This document shows positions 53,474 through 62,797 of a DNA stretch of 64,000 nt, piece after piece; position 1 is the stretch's first letter; each line of letters starts with the position of its first letter. The position numbers were made by a program, and so were the translations under genes. The notes below the pieces were generated by a model, which saw nothing but the letters and a program-made list of their open reading frames with translations, made no database searches and had not been told where the DNA came from. Source of the stretch: Streptomyces albofaciens JCM 4342 (GTDB taxonomy: Bacteria; Actinomycetota; Actinomycetes; Streptomycetales; Streptomycetaceae); assembly GCF_008634025.1 (NCBI RefSeq), contig NZ_PDCM01000001.1, positions 2,043,501 to 2,107,500 on the forward strand, given 5' to 3'.

Positions 53474-54271
53474 ATGTCCATCACCCTCATCATCGTCCCC
53501 ATCGTGGCACTACTCGTGATCGCCGCCCTCGTCCTGATGGCGCGCGCCAAGGTCGCCCGCAGCGGCAGCAGAGGGCTGCGGCGTCGCTTCGGCCCGGAGT
53601 ACGAGCGGGCCGTCGCCGTGCACGACGGCGACACCGCGGCCGCCGAACGCGAGCTGAACCAGCGGCTGGACCGCCACGGCGCGTTCCGCCCGCGGCCGCT
53701 CACCGCCGAACTGCGGCTCCAGTACGAGGAGCGGTGGGAGGCCGTGCAGCGGCAGTTCGTCGACCAGCCCGAACAGGCCGTCGTCGAGGCCGACCTGCTG
53801 ATCGGCCGGCTCGCCCGCGAACGCGGCTACCCCGCCGACACCTACGACGAGCAGACCGACGCCCTCTCCGTCCACCACGCGCACGGCGTCCACGGCTACC
53901 GCAAGGCCCACGAGACGGCCGTACGCGCCCGGAACAACCGCCCCGAGAACGCCGCCGGCACCGAGGAACTGCGCGCGGCCGTGGTGAACGCGCGCGTGCT
54001 GTTCGACGAACTGCTCAAGGCGGGACCGGAGGACGGGCCCGACACCTCGCACGGCCACCGGCGCCACGGCTCCGGGGACCGCCACGGTTCCGGGGACCGC
54101 CAGGGCGGCGCGACCGAAGACCGGTACGGGTCCGGGTACGCGGACCGGGACGGCCGTCCCGGCCACCGGCACCACAAGACCACCACCCGACGGTTCGGCG
54201 ACCGGATGCGTTCCCCCTGGACGCACGGCCGCGGCCACGGGCACGACACTGCGGAAGGCGGTGCGCGATGA
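53474..54271 (+). CDS. Membrane-anchored hypothetical protein, first of a coupled pair
   Basis: A 265-residue protein. One N-terminal membrane helix (LIIVPIVALLVIAALVLMARAKV) is followed by a helical domain with YEERWEAVQRQFVDQPEQAVVEADLLIGRLARERG, then a His/Gly/Arg/Asp-rich tail with repeated HGSGDR units. No family name recalled. It overlaps the next gene by 4 bp (ATGA), and the two share the FVDxPxxAVxEADxL motif, so they look like products of one duplicated helical module. The His-rich tail might bind metal (speculative). Confidence 0.85.
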   Translation: MSITLIIVPIVALLVIAALVLMARAKVARSGSRGLRRRFGPEYERAVAVHDGDTAAAERELNQRLDRHGAFRPRPLTAELRLQYEERWEAVQRQFVDQPEQAVVEADLLIGRLARERGYPADTYDEQTDALSVHHAHGVHGYRKAHETAVRARNNRPENAAGTEELRAAVVNARVLFDELLKAGPEDGPDTSHGHRRHGSGDRHGSGDRQGGATEDRYGSGYADRDGRPGHRHHKTTTRRFGDRMRSPWTHGRGHGHDTAEGGAR

Positions 54272-54843
54272 GTACGTACGACGAACGCGGGACCGGGCCC
54301 GCCGGCCCGGCCGGCACACCCGAGGAACGCGCTTCGAGCGAGGGCATGCCGCCTCCCGAGCGCGGCGCCGCGGCGTACGAGGGCACCGGTGGCGCGCAGC
54401 AGCCGGCCGCCCCGCCGCCCACCACCACGTCCGGCGCCGCCGAGAGCGTCCCGGGGGTGTACGCGGGCCTGCCCGGCACCGAGACCGACTACCCGGCGGG
54501 CACCCCGGAACGGTCCGGCGCCACCGGCACACCGGAACCGTCCCGTACCCCGGCGTCCGGCACCCCGGCAGGATCCCCCGAACCGCTGCTCCCCGCCGAG
54601 GCCCGGGAGAAGCTGCGGCAGCGGCTCGACCACGCCGTCAACGGCTTCGTCGACCGCCCCCGTGAGGCCGTACAGGAAGCCGACGGCCTCTACGAGGAAC
54701 TGGCCGCCCTCCTCCCGGAGGCGCTGGCCGCCCGCCGCCGCTCCCTGCGCGCGACATGGGAGCAGGACGACACCGACACCGAACAGCTCCGCGTCGCCCT
54801 GCGCCACTACCGGGAAACCGCCCAGCGCCTCCTCGACTTCTGA
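54268..54843 (+). CDS. Hypothetical protein coupled to its membrane-anchored partner
   Basis: A 191-residue soluble protein. About 105 Pro/Gly/Ala/Thr-rich residues precede a helical domain (REKLRQRLDHAVNGFVDRPREAVQEADGLYEELAALLPEAL; landmarks FVDRPREAVQEADGL) that repeats the motif of the upstream gene. It ends with RHYRETAQRLLDF. ATG at 54268 overlaps the preceding stop. Co-expression and shared motif suggest a complex. Function unknown. Confidence 0.85.
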   Translation: MSTYDERGTGPAGPAGTPEERASSEGMPPPERGAAAYEGTGGAQQPAAPPPTTTSGAAESVPGVYAGLPGTETDYPAGTPERSGATGTPEPSRTPASGTPAGSPEPLLPAEAREKLRQRLDHAVNGFVDRPREAVQEADGLYEELAALLPEALAARRRSLRATWEQDDTDTEQLRVALRHYRETAQRLLDF

Positions 54844-54869
54844 GGCGCCAGGCCATCCGGCCGTCCGGC

Positions 54870-55199
54870 TCAGCCCTGTTCCTTCGGCCCGGCCTGCTGC
54901 ACGACCTCGAACGACCACAGCGTGGACCCGGAAGCGGCGGGCCTGGGCCGCTCGCCGCCCTCCGCGCCGCCCTGGTGCGCGGCCTTCATCGGCCCCTCCA
55001 TCCACGCCTGAAAAGCCTGCTCGTCCCGCCAGCGGGTGTAGACCAGATACTGGTCGGTGCCCTCCAGCGGGCGCAGCAGCTCGAACCACTCGAAGCCGTC
55101 CGACGACTCCACGGACCCGGCCCGCGCGCCGAAGCGCTTCTCCAGGACCTCCCGCTGTTCGGCGGGGACGGTCAGCACATTGATCTTCACGATGCTCAT
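54870..55199 (-). CDS. Antibiotic biosynthesis monooxygenase (ABM) domain protein
   Basis: A 109-residue dimeric ferredoxin-like (ABM) protein: IVKINVLTVPAEQREVLEKRFGARAG, FEWFELLRPLEGTDQYLVYTRWRDEQAFQAWMEGP (landmarks FELLRPLEG, YLVYTRWRDEQAFQAW). Members include quinone-forming monooxygenases and haem-degrading enzymes of the IsdG type, where Asn/Trp/His matter; here there is Trp and no clear haem-ligand His at the usual site, so a general ABM call is safest. ATG at 55199; 55208 is possible. Confidence 0.9.
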   Translation of the reverse strand: MSIVKINVLTVPAEQREVLEKRFGARAGSVESSDGFEWFELLRPLEGTDQYLVYTRWRDEQAFQAWMEGPMKAAHQGGAEGGERPRPAASGSTLWSFEVVQQAGPKEQG

Positions 55200-55268
55200 A
55201 CCGGACATCGTGCCGCATGGCGTCCGGTGGAGGTGGCGCAGGGCCACCCTCCACCGCCACGGTTCACG

Positions 55269-55721
55269 TCAGCCGTGCAGCTTCAGCCCCTTGATCACCT
55301 TGTCGACCTGTGCGCGGGGGCCGTGGACCGCCACGCCCACCAGGTCGAGGGCGTCGGCGGGGACGGCGCGTACGACCGCGCGGTTGTCGTCGTCGTTGCC
55401 GGTGGTGAACATGTCCGCCGTGTAGAGGGCGGTGGGCAGTTCGCGGGTGAGGGCGCGGGCGCGGGTACGGGCCAGGCCGGCCGGGTCGGCGGCAAAGCAC
55501 AGGACCGGCTCGCGGAACAGGGCGAGGTAGGCGTTGCCCGAACCGTCCTCGTAGCGCTTGCCCATGACGGCGTCGTCGGCGTGGGCGATGCCGCTCGCCA
55601 GGAAGGCCGTGACGTTCAGCTTCTGCCAGGTGGCCAGGTCCTCGCGGACCACGACGGCGATTTTGGTGGGGAAGCGTGCGACGCTCCCGGCAGGTGTTGC
55701 GGTGGGTGTCTCCGTGCTCAT
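55269..55721 (-). CDS. DUF2000 domain protein
   Basis: A 150-residue protein matching DUF2000: TKIAVVVREDLATWQKLNVTAFLASGI, VMGKRYEDGSGNAYLALFREPVLCFA and YTADMFTTGNDDDNRAVVRAV are the conserved segments. The fold is related to peptidyl-tRNA hydrolase 2-like proteins, but function is unknown. ATG at 55721. Confidence 0.92.
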   Translation of the reverse strand: MSTETPTATPAGSVARFPTKIAVVVREDLATWQKLNVTAFLASGIAHADDAVMGKRYEDGSGNAYLALFREPVLCFAADPAGLARTRARALTRELPTALYTADMFTTGNDDDNRAVVRAVPADALDLVGVAVHGPRAQVDKVIKGLKLHG

Positions 55722-55867
55722 GCGGCGAGTTTCGTACGGAGCCGGAGCGCGGTCTTGAACGCTGGTGCGGGCCGGGGGTTCGTTCGCCGAGCTGTCCGGA
55801 CCGATGTGCTCCAGCTCGGCCGGTTGCGGGTCCTCCGCTTGTCAGTGGGTGGGGCTAGCGTCGGAGT

Positions 55868-56392
55868 ATGTCGAACTCAGAAGCGGGGCAGGGACCGTCG
55901 CGGACGCCGCCGGCGGCGCGGGCGGTGGGACGTCCGGAGCGGCCGACCGGCTGGAAGCGGCTCGCCTTCCGTGCGCCGATCCACCTCTACCGGCTCGGCC
56001 TCGGCGGGATATTCGGCAAACGGCTGCTGCTTCTGGAGCACCTCGGCCGCACGTCGGGCAAGACCCGGCGGGTCGTCCTGGAAGTCGTGTCGTACGACCG
56101 GCAGGCCCGCACCTGGACGCTGGCCTCCGGCTTCGGCCCGGACGCGCAGTGGTACCGCAACCTGCGGGCACAGCCCCGCGCCACCATCCAGGTCGGCCGC
56201 CGCCGGTGCGCCGTCATCGCGCACTTCCTGTCCGCCGAGGAGGGCGGCCGGATCATGGCGCGCTATGCGCCGAAGCACCCCAAGGCGGCCAAGTCGCTGA
56301 CGGCGTACATGGGATTCGAGGTCGACGGCACGGTGGAGGGCTATCGGCAGGCGGGGGAGCACATACCGTTCGTGCGGCTCGTGGAGCAGTGA
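55868..56392 (+). CDS. Deazaflavin (F420)-dependent nitroreductase-family protein
   Basis: A 174-residue split-barrel protein of the DDN/F420-dependent quinone reductase type: APIHLYRLGLGGIFGKRLLLLEHLGRTSGKTRRVVLEVVSYD (landmarks LLLLEHLGRTSGK and TRRVVLEVV), the conserved TWTLASGFGPDAQWYRNLRAQP and ATIQVGRRRCAVIA strands. GR(T/K)SG-x-x-R and the WYRNL-A-P motif are typical for binding the F420 tail. Substrate unknown. ATG at 55868 follows cggag. Confidence 0.92.
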   Translation: MSNSEAGQGPSRTPPAARAVGRPERPTGWKRLAFRAPIHLYRLGLGGIFGKRLLLLEHLGRTSGKTRRVVLEVVSYDRQARTWTLASGFGPDAQWYRNLRAQPRATIQVGRRRCAVIAHFLSAEEGGRIMARYAPKHPKAAKSLTAYMGFEVDGTVEGYRQAGEHIPFVRLVEQ

Positions 56393-56577
56393 CGGGGGCG
56401 GGGCGGGGCCGGGGGAGTGCAACGGGTGTGACGGCGTGCCGGTTACGGGGGTGTCCGCTGTTGGGGTCGCAGCCGCCGGGGCGCCGGAGTGTGGCCGGGG
56501 CCGGGTGCCCGGTTCCGGCCAGCATGGGCCCCATCAGGGCGCGCGAGGGTGCGGCCCGGTGAAGGAAAGGGAAGCCC

Positions 56578-56907
56578 TTGAGCCGCATGTATGCGTATGC
56601 CGTTTCTCCGAGTCGCAGCAGTTCCGCGTCTTCCGGCCGCCCTCTGCGGAAGTTCACCCGCGCCGTGGCGGTGACGGTCGCCGCCGCCGGCACCGTACTG
56701 GCCGCCGTGCCCGCCGCGCTGGCCTGTCCCGAACACGAGCAGGCGGGGGGCGGTTACAGCTGCCGCGTCGCGTTCACGAGCTTCTTCCCGTCGCCGTCCG
56801 GTGCGACGTCCGGGGAGGGGGTCTACGCGCACGGCCAGAAGGATCCCTCGGGGCGCACGTGTGACAACGGCGAATGGGAGCGCCCGTATCGCCCGAGCGA
56901 CACGTAG
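56578..56907 (+). CDS. Small secreted hypothetical protein
   Basis: A 109-residue exported protein. The signal region (FTRAVAVTVAAAGTVLAAVPAALA) ends near ALA-CP. The mature ~55 residues contain three or four cysteines (CPEHEQ, YSCRV, RTCDNGEW) and end in ERPYRPSDT, suggesting a small disulfide-bonded secreted peptide. TTG at 56578 follows a gggaag ribosome site; an ATG at 56587 is the alternative. No family recognised. A strong hairpin follows. Confidence 0.75.
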   Translation: MSRMYAYAVSPSRSSSASSGRPLRKFTRAVAVTVAAAGTVLAAVPAALACPEHEQAGGGYSCRVAFTSFFPSPSGATSGEGVYAHGQKDPSGRTCDNGEWERPYRPSDT

Positions 56908-56958
56908 AGCAGGGGCGGGCACGGGGACGGGGGACGGGGACCTGGTGCGGACGCCACG

Positions 56959-57002
56959 AACGCCGGTGCGCGAGGACGAAAGTGTCCTCGCGCACCGGCG
57001 TT
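56959..57002. terminator. Bidirectional hairpin terminator
   Basis: A perfect 19-bp stem (56959-56977 with 56984-57002), loop gaaagt, flanked on the right by ttgttc. It separates the secreted protein gene from the convergent MHS transporter gene. Confidence 0.93.
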
Positions 57003-57032
57003 GTTCACGGGGGGCTGCCGCCACCGGCGGCA

Positions 57033-58619
57033 TCAGGCAGGCGACTCCGCCACCCGCCGCTTGCCCGCGGCCGAACCGGCACCCGCAGCGGACTTCGCGG
57101 CCTTGCGCAGCGCGCGCGCCTCCGACTCCGTCTCGACGGCCGGCGGCGATCCCGGCAGCGGCTTGCACGCGCTCTCCGCCATCAGCAGGACCGCGATCCC
57201 GCCGATCACGGCGGCGGCCATCATGTAGAACGCGGGCATCATGTTGTTGCCCGTGGCGCCGATCAGCGCGGTCACCACCAGCGGAGTCGTACCACCGAAG
57301 ACCGACACCGACACGTTGAAGCCGATGGACAGCGAGCCGTAGCGCACCTTCGTCGGGAACAGCGCGGGCAGCGTGGACGGCATGGTGGACGTGAAGCACA
57401 CCAGCAGCAGGCCGAGGACGGCCATGCCCAGCGCGATGCCGGCCAGCGAACCCTGGCGGATCAGCAGCAGGGCCGGTACGGACAGCACCAGGAAGCCGAC
57501 GCAGCCGGTCGCGATAACCGGGCGGCGCCCGAAGCGGTCGGTGAGCCGGCCCGCGAACGGCTGGACGCACATCATCACGACCATGACGGCCAGCACGACC
57601 AGCAGCCCGTGCGTCTCGTCGTACTTCAGCTCCGAGGTCAGATAGCTCGGCATGTACGACAGCAGCATGTAGTCGGTGACGTTGAAGACCAGGACCAGGC
57701 CGACGCAGAGCAGCATCGCGCGCCACTGGCCGAAGACCATCTCGCGCAGGCCGAGCCTCTTCTCGGCCTCCCGGCGCTCCTTCTCCTTGGTCCGCGCCTC
57801 CTTCTCCAACTGCGCGAAGGCCGGGGTCTCCTCCAGCCGCATCCGCAGGTAGAGGCCGATGATGCCCATCGGGCCCGCGATCAGGAACGGGATGCGCCAG
57901 CCCCAGGAGAGCAGCGCGTCGTGGTTGTCGCGCAGGAGGTAGGTCAGCAGCGTGACCAGGCCCGCGCCGCCGACGTAACCGGCGAGCGTGCCGAACTCCA
58001 GCCAGCTGCCCATGAAGCCGCGCTTCTTGTCGGGCGCGTACTCGGCGATGAAGGTCGAGGCGCCGCCGTACTCACCGCCGGTCGAGAAGCCCTGCACCAG
58101 CCGGGCGACCAGCAGCAGGACGGGGGCCCAGACGCCGATGGAGGCGTACGAGGGGATCAGGCCGATGGCGAAGGTGCCCGCCGCCATCATGATCATCGTG
58201 ATGGCGAGGATCTTCTGCCGGCCGATGCGGTCGCCGAGCGGACCGAAGACCATGCCGCCGATGGGGCGGACCAGGAACGCCGCGGCGAAGGTGCCGAACG
58301 TCGACAGCAACTGCGCGGTCGGGTTGCCGGACGGGAAGAAGACCTGTCCCAGCGTGACCGCGATGTAGCTGTAGACGCCGAAGTCGAACCACTCCATCGC
58401 GTTGCCGACCGCGGCCGCCGAGACCGCCCGCTTGACCATGGCCGGATCGACGACCGTGATGTCGTCGCCGGCCTTCCCCCGCTTCTCCGTTTTCTCCGGC
58501 TCGACCGCGTCGGCCATATCGGCCGGACCGGACTCGGGACCACCGGTACGGGTCCGCTGTGCGACGGGTGACTGCGTCGGCACGTGCTCGCTCGCCTGCG
58601 CTCTCTGGGACGACTGCAT
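57033..58619 (-). CDS. MHS-family MFS transporter (ProP-like)
   Basis: A 528-residue metabolite-proton symporter with 12 membrane segments. NAMEWFDFGVYSYIAVTLGQVFFP is the hallmark MHS start; RPIGGMVFGPLGDRIGRQKIL, RLVQGFSTGGEYGGASTFIAEYAPDKKRGFMGSW (landmarks FSTGGEYGGASTFIAEYAP, KKRGFMGSW) and FAGRLTDRFGRRP are conserved as in ProP and KgtP. The N-terminal ~70 residues are polar. The fit to ProP suggests glycine betaine/proline, but 2-oxoglutarate or other organic acids are possible. ATG at 58619 preferred over one at 58652. Confidence 0.92.
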   Translation of the reverse strand: MQSSQRAQASEHVPTQSPVAQRTRTGGPESGPADMADAVEPEKTEKRGKAGDDITVVDPAMVKRAVSAAAVGNAMEWFDFGVYSYIAVTLGQVFFPSGNPTAQLLSTFGTFAAAFLVRPIGGMVFGPLGDRIGRQKILAITMIMMAAGTFAIGLIPSYASIGVWAPVLLLVARLVQGFSTGGEYGGASTFIAEYAPDKKRGFMGSWLEFGTLAGYVGGAGLVTLLTYLLRDNHDALLSWGWRIPFLIAGPMGIIGLYLRMRLEETPAFAQLEKEARTKEKERREAEKRLGLREMVFGQWRAMLLCVGLVLVFNVTDYMLLSYMPSYLTSELKYDETHGLLVVLAVMVVMMCVQPFAGRLTDRFGRRPVIATGCVGFLVLSVPALLLIRQGSLAGIALGMAVLGLLLVCFTSTMPSTLPALFPTKVRYGSLSIGFNVSVSVFGGTTPLVVTALIGATGNNMMPAFYMMAAAVIGGIAVLLMAESACKPLPGSPPAVETESEARALRKAAKSAAGAGSAAGKRRVAESPA

Positions 58620-59077
58620 GGAACACCCGCCGGGGCGGGTCTCGCCCGCCATGGCGTGACGGGCAAAGGTCGACCATAGGTGCAGAGCAGGTCATCACGG
58701 ACAGTGCACAGGTGATCGCGTGAGCGTGGCCGACCCCGTTGCTTGCAGGGGAAACGGCGTCCTGAGGGTCTTTATCCGGCCTTTATGGATGTGATCCATC
58801 TCGCGGAGATCACGGCAACCGAATTGCCCCGTGTTGCACCACATATGCAGCGCACGGACCTGACCCTGCCCAGTCCTCGCGGATGTATGCGGCCCGTGCG
58901 GAAAAAGTTTTCACGCACCTCGCCGGACGCTTCCGTCCCTCTTCGGACCGCCCGTCACCGACACCCCGTGTGTCCCGCGGACCGCTCCCCAAACCCGCCT
59001 TCCATAATTCCCCCGTACCCCCGGCTTGACCGGATACCCGGTTCCGGTTGCCGTACCGGGACGCGAGGGTGCGTGCC
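58620..59077. other. 458-bp divergent intergenic region
   Basis: Lies between the MHS transporter (minus) and the SOD-like gene (plus). It contains a slightly AT-richer patch around 58905 (ggaaaaagttttcac) that may hold a promoter. No gene, RNA or repeat was recognised. Confidence 0.5.
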
Positions 59078-59644
59078 ATGTCTATCGCTACGGCAGTGCT
59101 GACCGCATCACTGGCAATGGCGCCGGCCACCGCGCCGGCCCTGGGAGTGCAGTGCACCAGCGTGACCGTCCGCGCGCACTTCGCGGCGTCCCCGACGGGC
59201 GAGGCCGTCACGTACGACCAGGCCCTGGTGCCCGAGGGCAGCCGGGTCACGGTCGTGGAGAAGCGGTACGGCTCCGGCAAGGACGCCCGTACGGCCGTCT
59301 CCCTGCGCCTGTCCGGGCTGGTCCCCGACCGTACGTACGGCGCCCATGTCCACACCAAGCCCTGCGGCCCGAAGCCGAACGACTCCGGCCCGCACTACCA
59401 GAACGTCCCCGACCCGGTGCAGCCGTCGACCGACCCCGCCTACGCGAACCCCCGCAACGAGATCTGGCTCGACATGAGGACGGACGAGGACGGCCGCGGC
59501 TCCTCGACCGCCAAGGTCGCCTGGCACGTCCGCTACGGAGAGGCCCGTTCCGTGGTCGTCCACGAACACGGCACGCACACCGAACCGGGCCACGCGGGAA
59601 CCGCGGGCGCCCGTCTGGCCTGCGTGAACGTCCCGCTGGCCTGA
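59078..59644 (+). CDS. Exported superoxide dismutase-like protein (Cu-only type), second copy
   Basis: A 188-residue exported protein with a short signal peptide ([21 protein letters not shown]). It parallels the protein at 42334: [41 protein letters not shown] (landmarks [20 protein letters not shown]), VVVHEHGTH and [11 protein letters not shown]. The four copper His, the active-site Arg and the disulfide Cys pair of Cu/Zn SOD are present, while the zinc-site His residues are not. ATG at 59078 has gaggg 7 bp upstream. A hairpin follows 13 bp after the stop. Confidence 0.85.
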   Translation: MSIATAVLTASLAMAPATAPALGVQCTSVTVRAHFAASPTGEAVTYDQALVPEGSRVTVVEKRYGSGKDARTAVSLRLSGLVPDRTYGAHVHTKPCGPKPNDSGPHYQNVPDPVQPSTDPAYANPRNEIWLDMRTDEDGRGSSTAKVAWHVRYGEARSVVVHEHGTHTEPGHAGTAGARLACVNVPLA

Positions 59645-59657
59645 GCCTGCGCGGAAG

Positions 59658-59689
59658 AGCGGCGCGGCAGTGGACACTGCCGCGCCGCT
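59658..59689 (+). terminator. Hairpin terminator after second SOD-like gene
   Basis: A perfect 14-bp stem (59658-59671 with 59676-59689), loop ggac. Confidence 0.88.
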
Positions 59690-59849
59690 GGATCGTCGCG
59701 CCCGTCCAGCATCAGCCATTCGGCGGCACCCCGCCACTCGGGGCCTTCCGTGGTTACGATCACTGCCACGCCGCCGCCATGTCGTTCCGCGCGTTCTCGC
59801 GTGTGCCGGGCCCCGGCGGAGCCGAATCAGCGAGTGGGGGAGGAACGCC

Positions 59850-60851
59850 ATGAGGTACCGGCGGCTCGGCGGACCCGGCGGGCCGATCGTTTCGGCGGTC
59901 GGGCTCGGGTGCATGGGGATGTCCGTCGCGTACGGGCCCGCCGATCCTGCGGAGGCCCGGCGGGCGCTGGACAGGGCCGCCGAGCTGGGCGTGACGTTTC
60001 TCGACACCGCCGACGCGTACGGGCGCGGGGCGAACGAGGAGTTCGTCGGTGCCTGGCTGCGGGACCGGGTGGAGCGGGACGCCGTCGTGCTCGCGACCAA
60101 GTTCGGGCTGCGGCACGACCCCGTGACCGGGCGGGTGGACGCCGTGGACACCTCACCCGCGTACGTACCCGTCGCCTGCGACGCCTCGCTGCGCAGGCTC
60201 GGCGTCGAGTACGTCGACCTCTACTACGCCCACCGCCGCGATCCGGCCGTGCCGGTCGAGGAGACCGTCGGCGCGATGGCGGAGCTGGTGGCGGCGGGAA
60301 AGGTGCGGCAGCTGGGACTGTCGGAGGTCAGCCCCGCGACGCTGCGCAAGGCCCACGCCGTGCACCCGATCAGCGCGGTGCAGCTGGAGTACTCGCTGTT
60401 CACCCGGGACGTCGTCGAGGGCGGCATGCTCGCCACCTGCCGGGAACTGGGCGTCACGGTCGTGGCGTATGCGCCGCTCGGGCGCGGCATGCTCGCGGGC
60501 GCGCTCGCCTCCCGCGAGGAGCTGAGCGAGGCGGACAACCGGCTCCGCTGGCCGCGGTTCTCCGAGGAGAACATCGCGCGCAATATCGCGCTCGTGCGTG
60601 CCGTGCGCCGCGTCGCCGACGAGATCGGTGTGCCTCCAGCGCGCGCCGCGCTGGCCTGGCTGCTGGCACAAGGGGAGGACATCGTGCCGATTCCCGGCAC
60701 CAAGCGCGCGCGTTACGTGGCGGAGAACGCGGCCGCGGCCGAACTCACCCTCACCGCCGAGCAGGAGGCCCGGCTGCGCGCGGCGGTGCCCGCCGAGGCC
60801 GTGGCGGGCGCGCGCTACCCGCAGCAGGCCCTCGACCGGCTAGGACACTGA
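59850..60851 (+). CDS. Aldo/keto reductase
   Basis: A 333-residue AKR of the YghZ/AKR13-like kind. [13 protein letters not shown] start ([13 protein letters not shown]), [21 protein letters not shown] with catalytic Asp and Tyr, [10 protein letters not shown] with Lys, and [20 protein letters not shown] with His complete the tetrad. [23 protein letters not shown] and [13 protein letters not shown] bind NADPH. ATG at 59850 follows gggggagga. It reduces aldehydes or ketones; the exact substrate is unknown. Confidence 0.94.
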   Translation: MRYRRLGGPGGPIVSAVGLGCMGMSVAYGPADPAEARRALDRAAELGVTFLDTADAYGRGANEEFVGAWLRDRVERDAVVLATKFGLRHDPVTGRVDAVDTSPAYVPVACDASLRRLGVEYVDLYYAHRRDPAVPVEETVGAMAELVAAGKVRQLGLSEVSPATLRKAHAVHPISAVQLEYSLFTRDVVEGGMLATCRELGVTVVAYAPLGRGMLAGALASREELSEADNRLRWPRFSEENIARNIALVRAVRRVADEIGVPPARAALAWLLAQGEDIVPIPGTKRARYVAENAAAAELTLTAEQEARLRAAVPAEAVAGARYPQQALDRLGH

Positions 60852-60924
60852 GCCGGCCGAGGGGCAGGGGCGCGAGGGGCAGGGGCTAGGGGCGGGGGTG
60901 TGAGCGACAGGGGGCCACGTCATC

Positions 60925-62034
60925 TCATGGCATCCACGCCTCGTACGACAGCACATCACCCGACTTGATCTTGAAGTCGGGGACGTCCTTCGTGAACGTC
61001 GTCTCCATGCCCAGGATCCGGCCGGTCTCCGGGTCGAGGATGACCAGTTGCAGGGTGCCGTCCATGGACCCGTCCGACGTGTCCTCCCCGTGGTACGCGT
61101 AGGCCTGGCCCCGCCGGCCGAGCCGGTCGACGACCTGACCGGCCGGCCGCAGGTCCGGCGCCCGGGACAGCATCCGCGCCAGCGCCGCCGACTCGCGCGG
61201 GCCCGGGGTCCACTCCTGGAGGAACGAGGAGAGGGCCATCAGGAGGGGCTGCGTCTTCGTACCGGCGCCGCTGTAGAACGTGGCCAGGTAGGCGCGGAGT
61301 TCGTCGGGGTCGGCGGGCGGGCGCGCGGGCAGCGTGCCCTCGCCGGTGGCCGGGTCGTCCAGGCGCGTGCCCGCCGGATACGTCCTGCGGTGCAGCACCT
61401 TGCCGTCGTTGACGGTGCGCCACTCGCCGTCCGCGTCGTTGATCACCGGGCGGCCGGGGTGCCGCGGATCGGTCGCGACGACCAGTTCCGAGCCGCTGCC
61501 GTCCGGGTTCCAGCGGGTGATCCGCTCCTCGGGGACGGTGACCGGCGGCTTGGCGTCGGGCCCTGTCTGCATGCTCAGGTACCAGCTCTGGAGATGGCTC
61601 CCGCGGTGCGGCTTGGGGGCGTTGTGCTGGGCGCGGGCGTACGCCTCCGCCTGCCGCGCCACCTCGTCCAGCGGGACGGCGGGCGCGTCGCGCTGCACGA
61701 CGAGCGCGGTGGGGGCGGCCACCGCCGGTGTCGTACCGGCGCCGGAGAAGGTGAGGGTGAGGACGGCGAGCAGGGCGGCCGAGGCGGCGGTGGCGCCGAT
61801 GAGGAGACGGCGGGTACGGCGGGCGGGCCGGGGACGGCCGGGGCGGGCGGCGCGTGCCGCGCGCTCGGGCCGCCCGGGCGCCGGCGCGGAACCGGGCGTG
61901 CGCTCCGGCGCTTCGGCGCTCATCAGCGCGGCCAGCCGGTGTTCGGCGCGCGCGGTCAGCGGGCGGTCGCGCCAGGGGCCCTCGTCGGCCCGTACGGGGT
62001 CGGCCTGCCGCAGCAGCTCCAGTTCGTCAGTCAA
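60925..62034 (-). CDS. CU044_5270-type membrane-anchored protein paired with ECF sigma
   Basis: A 369-residue protein: a cytoplasmic N-terminal ~75 residues, one membrane helix ([20 protein letters not shown]) and a large outer domain ([73 protein letters not shown] by landmarks [17 protein letters not shown]). This fits the CU044_5270 family that follows ECF sigma genes and may act as their sensor or anti-sigma partner. TTG at 62034 overlaps the sigma gene by 8 bp, so they are coupled. Confidence 0.88.
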   Translation of the reverse strand: MTDELELLRQADPVRADEGPWRDRPLTARAEHRLAALMSAEAPERTPGSAPAPGRPERAARAARPGRPRPARRTRRLLIGATAASAALLAVLTLTFSGAGTTPAVAAPTALVVQRDAPAVPLDEVARQAEAYARAQHNAPKPHRGSHLQSWYLSMQTGPDAKPPVTVPEERITRWNPDGSGSELVVATDPRHPGRPVINDADGEWRTVNDGKVLHRRTYPAGTRLDDPATGEGTLPARPPADPDELRAYLATFYSGAGTKTQPLLMALSSFLQEWTPGPRESAALARMLSRAPDLRPAGQVVDRLGRRGQAYAYHGEDTSDGSMDGTLQLVILDPETGRILGMETTFTKDVPDFKIKSGDVLSYEAWMP

Positions 62035-62716
62035 GGCTGCGGCCTCCTGCTCGGGTCGGCACCGCGGGCGCGGGCATGGGGGGTCGTGCGGTCGTACGGC
62101 GGGTGCGCGGGGGAGGCGGGGCGGGGGCCGGGCCCGCCTTCCGGCGCAGGCGGTCGATCTGTGTACGGAGCCGGTTGCGGGCCCGGTGCAGCCGCATCGC
62201 CGCGGCGCTCTGGCTACAGCCCAGGGTGACGGCCAGTTCCTGGAGGGTCAGCTCCTCCCAGGCCGTGAGGCGCAGGACTTCCTGGTCGGCGGGGGAGAGG
62301 CGCTCCAGGGCCTCGTGCACCCAGGAGCCCGGCCGCTCCGCGTCGGGGCTGTCCACGGTCTGGCGGCGGTGCGCGGCCTCGTGGTTGCCGAGGCGGTGCA
62401 GCAGGCGCCGGTAGCGGCCGAAGCCGCGCACCGTGTTCGACAGGCAGTTGCGGGCCACTCCGTACAGCCAGGGCAGCGGCGACTCCGGCAGCTCGGCCCG
62501 GCGCCGCCAGGCTATGGAGAAGACCTCCGCCACCACCTCCTCCACGTCGTCCGCCCGGTCGTCGTCCAGCCGCCGGGCGACGAAGCGGCTGACGGCCCAG
62601 TAGTGCGCGCGGTAGGCGTCGGCGAAGGCCTCGTCGAGGTCCCTGCCGCCGCCCTGGGCGCTCTCCTCGCCGGTGACCCCGCCGGAAGCGTCGTCGGGGG
62701 CTGCGTCCTTGCTCAT
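62027..62716 (-). CDS. ECF-family RNA polymerase sigma factor
   Basis: A 229-residue ECF sigma factor. Region 2: [37 protein letters not shown] and [20 protein letters not shown]. Region 4: [48 protein letters not shown] (landmarks [36 protein letters not shown]). A Pro/Arg-rich tail follows. ATG at 62716 (MSKDAA) has a weak ribosome site; GTG at 62788 is possible. Divergent from ctaD with 81 bp between starts. Confidence 0.92.
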   Translation of the reverse strand: MSKDAAPDDASGGVTGEESAQGGGRDLDEAFADAYRAHYWAVSRFVARRLDDDRADDVEEVVAEVFSIAWRRRAELPESPLPWLYGVARNCLSNTVRGFGRYRRLLHRLGNHEAAHRRQTVDSPDAERPGSWVHEALERLSPADQEVLRLTAWEELTLQELAVTLGCSQSAAAMRLHRARNRLRTQIDRLRRKAGPAPAPPPPRTRRTTARPPMPAPAVPTRAGGRSLD

Positions 62717-62797
62717 GATCTGTTGGTGTCCGGCACGCCTGAGATCTTCACACCCTCGTGCGGTGAAGTTTTCTCCGGCCCCGGACACCTACCGGGC

